NCBI RefSeq assembly: GCF_002078175.1
Contig: NZ_MWFK01000001.1
Span: 3,596,001 to 3,660,000, forward strand
Length of the DNA: 64,000 nucleotides
Reading direction: 5' to 3'
Source: Streptomyces sp. M41(2017)
GTDB lineage: Bacteria > Actinomycetota > Actinomycetes > Streptomycetales > Streptomycetaceae
Shown here: piece by piece, positions 15,830-24,558 of the stretch
How the letters are laid out: the number at the start of each line of letters is the position of its first letter
Position numbering within the stretch: position 1 is the first letter of the stretch
The notes under the pieces: generated by a model
What the model was told of the DNA's origin: nothing
The model's input: the letters and a program-made list of their open reading frames with translations, nothing else
Database searches by the model: none
Program-made: the position numbers and the translations under genes

Positions 15830-17190
15830 TTGCGGGTCACCTGGTCGTCGGTGGCCGACTTCAGCTCCTCGTCGTAGGTGCTCGCCGCCTTGTCGACGGA
15901 ACTGTCCCCGGTCGTGACGCTCTCCATCGCCTCCTGGATCGCGGTCGACACCTTCGGGTACGCCGGGTAGGCGGGCCGGTAGTGCGTGCTGGCGACGAGG
16001 TCCGTGAAGAACTTGATGCCGGGCTGTGCCTGGGTGTACGCCGGGTCGGCGGCGACGTCCTTGCGGACCGCGATGCCGGAGTTGGCGATGTACCACTTCT
16101 GGGCGTTCGCCTTCGTCTGCATCGTCTTGATGAACTCGAAGGCCAGGCCGGGGTTGCCGGCCTTGGACGGGATCGACCAGGTCCAGCCGCCGGACATGCT
16201 GACCTTGCCGGGGGCTTGGCCGTGCTGGGTGGGCATGTGGGCGAGGCCGAGCTTGCGCGACCACGCGGGCCACTCGTGTCCGGAGCCCTTCAGCCAGTCC
16301 TGCGGGAGCCAGCTGCCGTCGAGGTCGATGCCGAGCTTGCCGCCCGGCAGCAGGTCGCCGCGGACGCTGGTGGCGAAGTTCGGGTCGAGGGCGTCGGTGA
16401 CGTCGGGGCCGAGCTTCTCCTTGTAGACCGTCTCCACGAACGTGAGCGCGTCCTTGAAGGCCTGGCTGCCGGCGACCCACTTCTTCGACGCGGTGTCGTA
16501 CAGCGGGTCCGACGTGCCGTCGCCCGTCCCGTAGAGCAGCATCTCGAAGCCCTGCATGGTGGCCGCCTCACCGGCGGGTTTGCCGGTGTAGACGTTCAGC
16601 GGGGTAACGCCGGGGACCTTCTTCTTGATGGCGCGGGCCGCGTCGAGGACGTCGTCCCAGGTCTTGGGCTGCCAGTCGGCGGGCAGCCCCGCCTTCGCGA
16701 AGACACCCTTGTCGAACCAGAGGCCGCGGGTGTCCGTGCCGTCCGGGACGCCGTACGTCTTCCCGTCCTGTGCCTTGGCCGCCGCCTTCGCGGTGTCGAT
16801 GAACTGGCCCCAGTCGGACCACTTGTCCAGATAGGGATCCAGCGGTTTCAAGTACCCGCTGGTGATGTCCGAGTTGATGAGGAAGGTGTCCTCGTAGACC
16901 AGGTCCGGGGCGGTCTTCGGCGACCTCAGCATCTGCTGGAGCTTCGTGTAGTACTCGGAGTCCGGGGCCTTGATCGGGACGAGTTCGACCTTCTTCCCGG
17001 GGTTCGCCTTCTCGAACTGTTTCTTCATCTCGCCGAGGTAGGTGTCCATCACCCGGACCGAGTTGTCCGTGGACTGTTTGAACGACACCTTCACGGTGTC
17101 CGGATCGCTTCCCGATCCCGACCCGCACGCGGTGAGGGTCGTCGCGGCGAGCAGCGTGGCGAGAAGTACGGGGGCGGCGGTGGGGCGCAC
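15826..17190 (-). CDS. Sugar ABC transporter substrate-binding lipoprotein
   Basis: A 454-residue extracytoplasmic binding protein (SBP family 1). A lipoprotein signal ends in the lipobox LTAC, with Cys22 the predicted lipidated residue if translation starts at the GTG at 17190. That start lies eight bases after a perfect AGGAGG (17199-17204 on the minus strand). A GTG at 17196 and an ATG at 17220 are in frame but badly spaced. The mature part has the two-lobed pattern of maltose-type binding proteins (DLVYEDTF, GVPDGTDTRGLWFDK, MSGGWTWSIP). First gene of the importer operon. Upstream is a LacI-like palindrome, but no LacI gene is adjacent. Confidence 0.93.
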   Translation of the reverse strand: MRPTAAPVLLATLLAATTLTACGSGSGSDPDTVKVSFKQSTDNSVRVMDTYLGEMKKQFEKANPGKKVELVPIKAPDSEYYTKLQQMLRSPKTAPDLVYEDTFLINSDITSGYLKPLDPYLDKWSDWGQFIDTAKAAAKAQDGKTYGVPDGTDTRGLWFDKGVFAKAGLPADWQPKTWDDVLDAARAIKKKVPGVTPLNVYTGKPAGEAATMQGFEMLLYGTGDGTSDPLYDTASKKWVAGSQAFKDALTFVETVYKEKLGPDVTDALDPNFATSVRGDLLPGGKLGIDLDGSWLPQDWLKGSGHEWPAWSRKLGLAHMPTQHGQAPGKVSMSGGWTWSIPSKAGNPGLAFEFIKTMQTKANAQKWYIANSGIAVRKDVAADPAYTQAQPGIKFFTDLVASTHYRPAYPAYPKVSTAIQEAMESVTTGDSSVDKAASTYDEELKSATDDQVTRK

Positions 17191-17304
17191 GGGCACGACC
17201 TCCTGCAGGGCCTGCGTCATTGAGGGCCGAGTTGTCTGCCGGTGAACGTAAGGGGGCGCCGGATCGGGGGTCAATGGCCGTGCAACAGCCCAAGTCACCA
17301 ACAT

Positions 17305-17319
17305 GACAACGTTGTTGTC
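17305..17319. promoter_or_regulatory. LacI-like operator upstream of the sugar importer
   Basis: GACAACGTTGTTGTC contains the perfect palindrome CAACGTTG (17307-17314), the central pattern of many LacI-family operators. It is 115 bp upstream of the binding-protein start, within the 307-bp gap 17191-17497, which otherwise holds the repeats at 17426-17476 and no gene. Confidence 0.55.
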
Positions 17320-17425
17320 CGCGGAGGCCGGCCCCGGTCCCGCTCCGGCCCCGCTCCCGCCCCGTCGGGGCGCCGGTAGCGCCGCGCCGGGTCCTGGAGC
17401 TCCCCGATCATCAGATCCGGCCCGG

Positions 17426-17476
17426 TGCCCCCATGAGATTCATGTCCCACCGAGACTCATGTCCCACTGAGACATT
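17426..17476. repeat. Three 17-bp tandem repeats, probable TetR operator array
   Basis: Three degenerate units start at 17426, 17443 and 17460 with an exact 17-bp period. The third contains TGTCCCACTGAGACA, a near-perfect 15-bp palindrome (one mismatched pair). The second is close to it (TGTCCCACCGAGACT) and the first is weaker. They end 21 bp before the TetR start codon, a position suited to autorepression of the TetR-SDR-ADH operon. Confidence 0.6.
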
Positions 17477-17497
17477 TTCGGGTGTACGGTCGAAGGC

Positions 17498-18214
17498 ATG
17501 GGAGACATCGAGGCAACGGAGCCGACGGCGACCCCGGGCACCGCGCCCGCCGGGGCGGACGTCGAGGACCGGCGACGGCGCAAGGCCCGCCGCACCCGCG
17601 ACACCCTCGCCACGGCCGCGATCGAGCTGATCCTCGACCAGGGTCTGGAGAGCGTGACCGTCTCCGCCGTGGCCGACCGCGCCGACGTCACCCGCCGCAC
17701 CTTCAGCCGCCACTTCGTCGGCAAGGAGGACGCGGCCCTCGACTTCGTCCGCGGCGACGGCGACCGCATCAACGCCTGCCTGCGCGCCCGGCCCGCCGCC
17801 GAACCACCGCTCGTCGCGTACCGCCGTGCCGTCGCCGACTGGCTCGCCGACCAGACGGACCCGGCCCGGCACCTGCGCCCCGACATGCGCCGGCTGCTCG
17901 CCCTGGTGGACACCGAACCCGCGCTCTTCGCCGCCTACGAGCGCATCCGGGTCGACGCCCAGGAGGAGTCGATCCGCATCATCGCCGCCCGGCTCGGCAC
18001 CGACGAGGTACGGGACCTGCGCCCGGCCGTCGTCGTCGACGCCGCCGCCGGTGTCCTCACCGCCGCGCTGCGCGCCTGGGCGCGCGACGCCACGGGCCCC
18101 ACCGACTCGGCCGCCGCCGACCTGGCCTCCCTGGTGGAGCAGGCCTACGACGCGCTGATGGGAGAGGCCGCACTGGCCGCCTCCCACGCCACCCACCCCG
18201 GATCAGGAAAGTGA
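17498..18214 (+). CDS. TetR family regulator of the SDR/ADH operon
   Basis: A 238-residue TetR-type regulator. A disordered N-terminus of about 25 residues is followed by the HTH (TVSAVADRADVTRRTFSRHF, about residues 53-72) and a helical effector domain. It is the first gene of an operon with a short-chain dehydrogenase nine bases downstream and an alcohol dehydrogenase after that. Tandem palindromic repeats lie directly upstream, so it probably represses its own operon until an alcohol, ketone or related effector binds. The effector is not known. Confidence 0.88.
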   Translation: MGDIEATEPTATPGTAPAGADVEDRRRRKARRTRDTLATAAIELILDQGLESVTVSAVADRADVTRRTFSRHFVGKEDAALDFVRGDGDRINACLRARPAAEPPLVAYRRAVADWLADQTDPARHLRPDMRRLLALVDTEPALFAAYERIRVDAQEESIRIIAARLGTDEVRDLRPAVVVDAAAGVLTAALRAWARDATGPTDSAAADLASLVEQAYDALMGEAALAASHATHPGSGK

Positions 18215-18222
18215 CCAGCACC

Positions 18223-19014
18223 ATGAGCACCACCCCCACCACCCCGGCCGGTCTCGCCGACGCCGCCACCGAGTTCTCCGGCCGCACCGCCCTCGTCACC
18301 GGCGCCGCGTCCGGCATCGGCCTCGCCACCGCCCGCCGGCTCGGCCTCGGCGGCGCCTCCGTCGTCATCGCCGACCACAACGAAGAGGGCGCCGAGCAGG
18401 CCGCCGCCGACCTGCGCGCCGAGGGCGTCAAGGCAGCCGCCGTCGCCGTCGACGTGACCCGCCCCGAGTCGGTCGAGGCCGCCGTCGCCTTCGCCGTCGA
18501 CACCTTCGGCGCGCTCCACCTCGCCGTGAACAACGCCGGAATCGGTGGCCCTGTCGCCCCGACCGGCGCGTACGACATCGACGCGTACAACCGCGTCGTC
18601 CGCACCAACCTCGACGGCGTCTTCTTCTCGCTGCGCCACGAGATCCCCGCCCTCCAGGCGGCCGGCGGCGGTGCCGTCGTGAACGTCTCCTCCATCCTCG
18701 GCTCGGTCGGCTCCGCCGGATCCTCCGCGTACGTCGCCGCCAAGCACGGCGTGATCGGGCTGACCCGGACGGCCGCCGCCGAGTACGCCTCCTCGGGCAT
18801 CCGGATCAACGCGGTCGGCCCCGGCTTCATCGAGACCCCCCTGCTCCAGGGCATGGACCGGGCCCAGTACGACGGACTCGTCGGACTCCACCCGGCGGGA
18901 CGGCTCGGCCGCCCCGAGGAGGTCGCCGAGCTGATCGTCTTCCTGCTGTCCGACCGCGCCTCCTTCGTCCACGGCGGCTACCACCTGGTCGACGGCGCCT
19001 ACACCGCCGTCTGA
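18223..19014 (+). CDS. Short-chain dehydrogenase/reductase (SDR)
   Basis: A 263-residue classical SDR. The nucleotide-binding motif TGAASGIG is at residues 26-33, the NNAG motif follows, and Tyr170 with Lys174 (SSAYVAAKHG) form the active site with the upstream serine. The acidic residue after the second strand (VVIADHNEEG) favours NAD(H). The ATG at 18223 is used; a GTG at 18211 overlapping the TetR stop is in frame but too close to the RBS. Likely oxidises or reduces an alcohol/carbonyl handled together with the downstream zinc alcohol dehydrogenase. Substrate unknown. Confidence 0.92.
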   Translation: MSTTPTTPAGLADAATEFSGRTALVTGAASGIGLATARRLGLGGASVVIADHNEEGAEQAAADLRAEGVKAAAVAVDVTRPESVEAAVAFAVDTFGALHLAVNNAGIGGPVAPTGAYDIDAYNRVVRTNLDGVFFSLRHEIPALQAAGGGAVVNVSSILGSVGSAGSSAYVAAKHGVIGLTRTAAAEYASSGIRINAVGPGFIETPLLQGMDRAQYDGLVGLHPAGRLGRPEEVAELIVFLLSDRASFVHGGYHLVDGAYTAV

Positions 19015-19049
19015 GCCGCACCCAGCCGTTCGAGAGGAGCAGAAACGAC

Positions 19050-20090
19050 ATGAAGGCACTCCAGTACCGCACCATCGGCGCCGCCCCCGAGGTGGTCACC
19101 GTCCCCGACCCCGAACCCGGCCCGGGGCAGGTCCTGTTGAAGGTCACCGCCGCCGGCGTCTGTCACTCGGACATCGCGGTCATGAGCTGGCCCGCCGAGA
19201 GCTTCCCGTACGCCCTGCCGCTGACCCTCGGGCACGAGGGCGCCGGCACGGTCGCCGCACTCGGCGACGGCGTGAGCGGGGTCGCGGTGGGTGACGAGGT
19301 CGCCGTCTACGGACCGTGGGGCTGCGGCGTCTGCGCCAAGTGCGCGGAGGGCAAGGAGAACTACTGCCTGCGCGCCGACGAGCTCGGCATCCGGCCGCCC
19401 GGACTCGGCGCCCCCGGCGCGATGGCCGAGTACCTCCTCGTCGACGACCCCCGGCACCTCGTGCCGACCGACGGCCTCGACCCGGTCGCGGCCGTCCCGC
19501 TCACCGACGCCGGCCTCACCCCGTACCACGCGATCAAGCGGTCCCTGCCGAAGCTGACGCCCGGCTCGACCGCGGTGGTCATCGGCACCGGTGGCCTCGG
19601 GCACGTCGCCATCCAGCTGCTGCGCGCGATGACGTCCGCCCGGGTGATCGCCCTCGACGTCAGCGAGGACAAGCTCGCGCTCGCCCGCACGGTGGGGGCC
19701 CACGAGGCCGTGCTCTCCGACGCCGGAGCGGCCGCGAAGGTGCGCGAACTCACCGGCGGTATCGGCGCCCAGGCCGTCTTCGACTTCGTCGGCGCCGAGC
19801 CGACCGTCCGCACCGCCGGTGCCGTCGCCGCCGTCGAGGGCGACATCGGCATCGTCGGCATCGGCGGCGGCGCCCTGCCCGTCGGGTTCGGCTCGCTGCC
19901 CTTCGAGGTGTCCGTCACCGCGCCCTACTGGGGCTCCCGCGGTGAACTCATCGAGGTCCTCGACCTCGCCCGGGCCGGCGCCGTCTCCGTCCACACCGAG
20001 ACGTACTCGCTCGACGAGGCGCCCCTCGCGTACGAGCGGCTGCACGCCGGGAAGATCAACGGGCGCGCCGTGATCCTGCCGAACGGCTGA
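19050..20090 (+). CDS. Zinc-dependent alcohol dehydrogenase, NAD(P)-linked
   Basis: A 346-residue medium-chain dehydrogenase. Cys38 (GVCHSD) and His62-Glu63 (GHEGAG) are catalytic-zinc positions. Cys92, Cys95, Cys98 and Cys106 form the structural-zinc lobe. The Rossmann motif GTGGLGHVA is followed by VIALDVSEDKL, whose aspartate points to NAD+. The RBS is GAGAGGAGC at 19030-19038. It closes the TetR-SDR-ADH operon and is followed by a bidirectional hairpin. Family assignment is secure; the substrate (probably a secondary or aryl alcohol) is inferred. Confidence 0.94.
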   Translation: MKALQYRTIGAAPEVVTVPDPEPGPGQVLLKVTAAGVCHSDIAVMSWPAESFPYALPLTLGHEGAGTVAALGDGVSGVAVGDEVAVYGPWGCGVCAKCAEGKENYCLRADELGIRPPGLGAPGAMAEYLLVDDPRHLVPTDGLDPVAAVPLTDAGLTPYHAIKRSLPKLTPGSTAVVIGTGGLGHVAIQLLRAMTSARVIALDVSEDKLALARTVGAHEAVLSDAGAAAKVRELTGGIGAQAVFDFVGAEPTVRTAGAVAAVEGDIGIVGIGGGALPVGFGSLPFEVSVTAPYWGSRGELIEVLDLARAGAVSVHTETYSLDEAPLAYERLHAGKINGRAVILPNG

Positions 20091-20099
20091 GGCAGTCAC

Positions 20100-20142
20100 G
20101 GGCTGACGGGCCTGTGGAGACGAGGTTCCGGCTCGTCAGCCC
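20100..20142. terminator. Bidirectional hairpin between the ADH gene and the response regulator
   Basis: GGGCTGACGGGCC pairs with GGCTCGTCAGCCC (one G-T wobble, 17-nt loop). Its right arm overlaps the last codons of the response regulator gene on the opposite strand. Confidence 0.6.
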
Positions 20143-20816
20143 TTCGTCACCCACCGGTACTGCAACTCCGGCCGCCCCACCGTCCCGTACTGCGGGGCGC
20201 GGGCGGCCCGGCCCGCCTCCACCAGGTGTTCCAGGTAGCGGCGGGCCGTGATCCGGGAGATGCCGACGGCCTCGGCGACCCTGGCCGCCGTCAGGCCGTC
20301 GGCGCAGTCCCGCAGGGTGACGGTCACGCGCTCCAGGGTCGGCGCGCTCAGCCCCTTGGGCAGCGCCGCGGGCCCGGGCGCGCGCAGGGCCGCAAGCGCC
20401 CGGTCCACCTCGTCCTGGCCGCTCGCCTCACCGGCCGCGGCGCGGAACTCGGCGTACCGGACGAGCCGGTCGCGCAGGGTCGCGAAGGTGAACGGCTTCA
20501 GCACGTACTGCACGACCCCGAGCGACACACCCTCCCGTACGACCGCCAGGTCCCGCGCGGACGTCACCGCTATCACGTCGGCGTGGTACCCGGCCGCCCG
20601 CAGCGAACGGGCGAGCTGGAGGCCGTGCCCGTCCGGCAGGTGCAGGTCGAGCAGCAGCAGGTCCACCGGCGTACGGTCCAGCGCGCGACGTGCCTCGGCC
20701 CCCGTGTGCGCCTTCCCGACAGCCGTGAAGCCGGGCACCCGCCCCACGTACATGAGGTGCGCGTCGGCGGCCACGGGATCGTCCTCGACCACGAGCACCC
20801 GGATCGGATCGGTCAT
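20136..20816 (-). CDS. Response regulator, CitB/DcuR type
   Basis: A 226-residue two-component regulator. The receiver domain has acidic residues at 11-12, phosphoacceptor Asp57 (LLLLDLHLP) and VLKPF for the conserved lysine. A linker leads to a C-terminal winged-helix/HTH (TAARVAEAVGISRITARRYL), the arrangement of CitB/DpiA/DcuR regulators. The ATG at 20816 overlaps the kinase stop (ATGA), so expression is coupled. Given the divergent DctA-type transporter, it probably activates uptake of C4-dicarboxylates or a similar acid. The 22-bp direct repeats upstream of dctA are the natural candidate binding site. Confidence 0.93.
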   Translation of the reverse strand: MTDPIRVLVVEDDPVAADAHLMYVGRVPGFTAVGKAHTGAEARRALDRTPVDLLLLDLHLPDGHGLQLARSLRAAGYHADVIAVTSARDLAVVREGVSLGVVQYVLKPFTFATLRDRLVRYAEFRAAAGEASGQDEVDRALAALRAPGPAALPKGLSAPTLERVTVTLRDCADGLTAARVAEAVGISRITARRYLEHLVEAGRAARAPQYGTVGRPELQYRWVTKG

Positions 20817-22735
20817 ACATCGCCTCCGTGCAGGGCGGACCGCGTCGGACGGCCGGGGTGGATGGACTGACGCGGCACGGAGCCGGGTTCCGGGGCGGGC
20901 GGTCCTGACTCCGGGACCGGGTGGAGATCCGGTTCCGGGTCCGTGACCAGGGCCCGGTCCTGGCCGGGGACGGAATCCCTCTCCGTGTCGGCGGGCGGGT
21001 CCGGGACGGCGCCCGTGCCTGTGTGGGCGAGCGGGTCCGGGACAGTGCCCGTGCCGGCGTGGGGCGGCGCAGCCGGGACGGTACCCGTGCCCATCTCGGC
21101 GTGCGGGGGCGCGACGGCGCCCGTGCCCGGGTCGGTGGGTGCGGTCGGCAGGGGGAGGTGGGCCTCGAACTCCGCTCCGCCGCCCGGTGCCTCCCGGACC
21201 GTGAGCGTGCCCGCGTGGCGCAGGACCGTCTGGCGGACCAGGGCCAGGCCGAGGCCGCGGCCCGCGGGGCCCGCCGGTTTCGTGGACCAGCCGCGCTGGA
21301 AGACCTGCTCGGCGTGGGCGGGGTCCACCCCCGGACCGGTGTCGGCGACCCGCAGGACGAGCACCGCGTCGTCCGTGAACGCCGTCACCGTGACCCGTGC
21401 GCGGGTCGTGCCCTGCGCGGCGTCCATCGCGTTGTCGATCAGATTGCCGAGGACCGTGACCAGGTCGCGGGCGGAGAGCGAGGCCGGGAGCAGCCCGTCG
21501 TCGATGCCGCTGTCCTCGGACACCACCAGCTCCACCCCGCGCTCGTTCGCCTGAGCCGCCTTGCCCAGCAGCAGCGCCGCGAGGACGGGTTCGCTGACCG
21601 CGGAGACCACCTCGTCGGTGAGGGCCTGCGCCAGCTCCAGCTCCGCGGTCGCGAAGTCGACGGCCTCCTCGGCGCGGCCCAGCTCGATCAGCGAGACCAT
21701 CGTGTGCAGCCGGTTCGCCGCCTCGTGCGCCTGCGAGCGCAGAGCCTGGGTGAAGCCCCGCTCCGAGTCCAGCTCGCCCGTCAGCGACTGGAGTTCGGTC
21801 ACATCGCGCAACGTCACCACGGTGCCCCGGCGCTCCCCGCCGGACACCGGCGAGGTGTTCACCACGAGGACCCGCGTGTCCGTCAGATGCACCTCGTCCA
21901 CGCGGGACTCCGCCGACAGCAGCGCGCCGGTGAGCGGCGCGGGCAGCCCGAGGTCGGCCACCGAGTGGCCGACCACCCCGTCCGTGACACCGAGCAGTTC
22001 CCGGCCGCCGTCGTTCATCAGCGCCACCCGGAACTGCCCGTCCAGCATCAGCAGACCCTCGCGCACCGCGTGCAGCGCGGCCTGGTGGTAGTCGTGCATA
22101 CGGCTCAGCTCGCCCGCGTTCATCCCGTGGGTGGAGCGCCGGAGCCGGGCGTTGATGACGTACGTTCCGATGCCGCCGAGCAGCAGCGCGCCCGCCGCGA
22201 CCCCGATGAGTGCCGTGACCTGGTCCTGGACGCGCTTGGTGATCGCCTCGACCTTGATGCCGGCGCTGACCAGGCCGATGGTCCCGCCGTCGACCCGGAT
22301 CGGGGTGACGGCGCGCACGGAGGGGCCGAGGCTGCCCGTGTACGTCTCCGTGAAGGAGCGGCCGGCGAGGGCCGGGCCGATGTGCCCGAGGAAGTGCTGC
22401 CCTATGAGGGTCTCGTCGGGATGCGTCCAGCGGATGCCGCGCGGGTCCATGATCGTGACGAAGTCGACCTCGGTGTCCCGCTGCACCTGGAGGGCGTACG
22501 GCTGGAGCCGCTCGGTCGGGTGGGCGGTGCCGATGGCCTCGTGGACCGACGGGGCGTCCGCGACGGAGCGGGCGACCGCCATCGCCTGCCGGCCCGCGGC
22601 CTCCTCGGCCTGGCTGCGGTCGCTGACGTACGTGAACAGCGCGTATCCGGCGACGAGGACCGCGATCAGCACGGCCTGCATGCCGAAGAGCTGGCCGGCG
22701 AGGCTGCGGGGTCGCGGGACGCGGGGAAGGCGCAT
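20813..22735 (-). CDS. Sensor histidine kinase, CitA/DcuS type, with repetitive C-terminal tail
   Basis: A 640-residue membrane sensor. Transmembrane segments lie near residues 14-38 and 170-192 and flank an extracytoplasmic PDC-like sensor domain (about 40-168), as in citrate and C4-dicarboxylate sensors. A cytoplasmic PAS region (about 215-320), an H-box around residue 337 (QAHEAANRLHTM) and an ATPase domain (N-box DNAMDAAQ, DTGPGVDP, GRGLGLALV) follow. The last 100 or so residues are unusual: an imperfect repeat of GTGxVPDPxAHT-type units and Pro/Glu-rich sequence. I chose ATG 22735 over the longer frame because the basic segment and helix 1 follow it directly. Confidence 0.92.
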   Translation of the reverse strand: MRLPRVPRPRSLAGQLFGMQAVLIAVLVAGYALFTYVSDRSQAEEAAGRQAMAVARSVADAPSVHEAIGTAHPTERLQPYALQVQRDTEVDFVTIMDPRGIRWTHPDETLIGQHFLGHIGPALAGRSFTETYTGSLGPSVRAVTPIRVDGGTIGLVSAGIKVEAITKRVQDQVTALIGVAAGALLLGGIGTYVINARLRRSTHGMNAGELSRMHDYHQAALHAVREGLLMLDGQFRVALMNDGGRELLGVTDGVVGHSVADLGLPAPLTGALLSAESRVDEVHLTDTRVLVVNTSPVSGGERRGTVVTLRDVTELQSLTGELDSERGFTQALRSQAHEAANRLHTMVSLIELGRAEEAVDFATAELELAQALTDEVVSAVSEPVLAALLLGKAAQANERGVELVVSEDSGIDDGLLPASLSARDLVTVLGNLIDNAMDAAQGTTRARVTVTAFTDDAVLVLRVADTGPGVDPAHAEQVFQRGWSTKPAGPAGRGLGLALVRQTVLRHAGTLTVREAPGGGAEFEAHLPLPTAPTDPGTGAVAPPHAEMGTGTVPAAPPHAGTGTVPDPLAHTGTGAVPDPPADTERDSVPGQDRALVTDPEPDLHPVPESGPPAPEPGSVPRQSIHPGRPTRSALHGGDV

Positions 22736-22908
22736 GCCGTTCAGTGTGCCTCGCCCGCGCGAGTGCTCCACCGGGCAGGACCCGCGCGGTCCGCGCGGCG
22801 TGAAATCGCCCGGCGGCGCGGCGTGAACTCAATGAACGGAAGGGTGACCGCCCTCACACGCCGGGAGATAGTCCCCTCATCCCCCCGGGAGCCCACGCCC
22901 CCGGACCC

Positions 22909-22958
22909 CCGGACGTGAGCCGCACGCCGGGTACCGCCGGACGTGAGCCGCACGCCGG
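22909..22958 (+). repeat. Two perfect 22-bp direct repeats upstream of dctA
   Basis: The 22-bp unit at 22909-22930 (core GGACGTGAGCCGCACGCCGG) recurs at 22937-22958, period 28 bp. The second copy ends 33 bp before the dctA start. Placement between a two-component system and the transporter suggests response-regulator binding sites. Sigma-like boxes are not obvious. Confidence 0.7.
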
Positions 22959-22991
22959 ATGATGCCGATGACGTCGTCAAGGAGGGCAGCC

Positions 22992-24386
22992 GTGGCCAGC
23001 ACATCGCAGACGGCACCTGCCGCACCCGCCGCCAAACGGGACCGCACGCACTACCTGTACCTCGCCGTGATCGGCGCCGTGATCCTCGGTATCGCCGTGG
23101 GCCTGATCGCCCCCGACTTCGCGGTCGAGCTCAAGCCCATCGGCACCGGCTTCGTGAACCTGATCAAGATGATGATCTCGCCGATCATCTTCTGCACCAT
23201 CGTGCTGGGCATCGGTTCGGTACGGAAGGCCGCGAAGGTCGGCGCCGTCGGCGGGATCGCGCTCGGCTACTTCCTGGTGATGTCCCTGGTCGCGCTCGCC
23301 ATCGGCCTGGTCGTCGGCAACATCCTGGACCCGGGCAGCAGCCTCGCGATGACCGACGCGGTCAAGGAGGCGGGCCAGGGCCAGGTGTCGGCGGAGGCGC
23401 TGCCGCCGGTGGACTTCGTGCTCTCGATCATCCCGACCACCATGGTCTCGGCGTTCACCGAGGGCCAGGTCCTGCAGACCCTGCTCGTCGCGCTCCTCAC
23501 CGGCTTCGCCCTGCAGGCGATGGGGTCGGCCGGACAGCCCGTGCTGCGCGGCATCGAGCACATCCAGCGGCTCGTCTTCCGCATCCTCGCGATGGTCATG
23601 TGGGCCGCCCCGCTCGGCGCCTTCGGCGCCATCGCCGCCGTCACCGGCTCCGCTGGCGTCGACGCCCTGAAGAGCCTCGCCGTGCTGATGCTCGGCTTCT
23701 ACGTCACCTGCTTCCTCTTCGTGTTCCTCGTGCTCGGCACGGTGCTGCGGGTGGTGACGGGCCTGAACATCTTCACGTTCCTCAAGTACCTGGGCCGCGA
23801 GTTCCTGCTGATCCTGTCCACGTCGTCCTCCGAGTCCGCCCTGCCGCGCCTCATCGCGAAGCTGGAGCACCTGGGCGTCGGCAAGTCGGTCGTCGGCATC
23901 ACCGTGCCGACCGGTTACTCCTTCAACCTCGACGGCACGATGATCTACATGACCATGGCGTCGCTGTACATCGCCGACGCGATGGGCACGCCGATGTCGA
24001 TCGGGGAGCAGATCCCGCTGCTGCTCTTCCTCCTCGTCGCCTCCAAGGGCGCCGCGGGCGTCAGCGGCGCGGGTCTCGCCACGCTGGCCGGAGGCCTCCA
24101 GTCGCACAAGCCCGCCCTGGTGGACGGGGTCGGTCTGATCGTCGGCATCGACCGCTTCATGAGCGAGGCGCGCGCGCTGACCAACTTCGCGGGCAACGCC
24201 GTCGCGACGGTCCTGATCGGCACCTGGACGAACGAGATCGACAAGGAGCGGGTCGCCGAGGTCCTCGCCGGGCGGCTGCCCTTCGACGAGAAGACCCTGC
24301 TCGACGAGTCGGGCACGGCCGGTGACGCCGCCGACGCGCCGGACGTACCGGAACAGGGCGGCGAGAAGGAACTGGCCAAGGCGTAG
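22992..24386 (+). CDS. dctA: Dicarboxylate/amino acid:cation symporter, DctA-like
   Basis: A 464-residue DAACS/GltP family secondary transporter with about eight transmembrane helices and two re-entrant hairpins. The serine-rich loop STSSSESALPRL, the VPTGYSFNLDGTMIYM segment, KGAAGVSGAG and GIDRFMSEARALTNFAGNAV are characteristic. The GTG at 22992 follows AAGGAGGG at ideal spacing; longer frames are not needed. A hydrophilic acidic tail ends the protein. Placed divergently from a CitA/DcuS-type system, it most likely imports succinate, fumarate or malate with protons or sodium, but glutamate or aspartate cannot be excluded. Confidence 0.93.
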   Translation: MASTSQTAPAAPAAKRDRTHYLYLAVIGAVILGIAVGLIAPDFAVELKPIGTGFVNLIKMMISPIIFCTIVLGIGSVRKAAKVGAVGGIALGYFLVMSLVALAIGLVVGNILDPGSSLAMTDAVKEAGQGQVSAEALPPVDFVLSIIPTTMVSAFTEGQVLQTLLVALLTGFALQAMGSAGQPVLRGIEHIQRLVFRILAMVMWAAPLGAFGAIAAVTGSAGVDALKSLAVLMLGFYVTCFLFVFLVLGTVLRVVTGLNIFTFLKYLGREFLLILSTSSSESALPRLIAKLEHLGVGKSVVGITVPTGYSFNLDGTMIYMTMASLYIADAMGTPMSIGEQIPLLLFLLVASKGAAGVSGAGLATLAGGLQSHKPALVDGVGLIVGIDRFMSEARALTNFAGNAVATVLIGTWTNEIDKERVAEVLAGRLPFDEKTLLDESGTAGDAADAPDVPEQGGEKELAKA

Positions 24387-24469
24387 AGCGCCCCGCCCGG
24401 GACCGGCCCGCGTCGGATCTCCGGCGCGGACGCCCCCCACCGGACCGGCACACGCCGGTCCGCCAGACG

Positions 24470-24511
24470 CCGGCCGGCCGGGCCGCACCCCCCGCGGGCC
24501 CGGCCGGCCGG
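24470..24511 (+). terminator. Hairpin after dctA
   Basis: CCGGCCGGCCGGGCC pairs perfectly with GGCCCGGCCGGCCGG (15 bp, 12-nt loop). A smaller hairpin, CGGACCGGC/GCCGGTCCG, precedes it at 24441-24462. Together they separate convergent dctA and the TetR gene. Confidence 0.65.
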
Positions 24512-24558
24512 TTCCGGGCCGGGCGACGGACGGGACGGGACCCCTGACCCCGGCCCGT

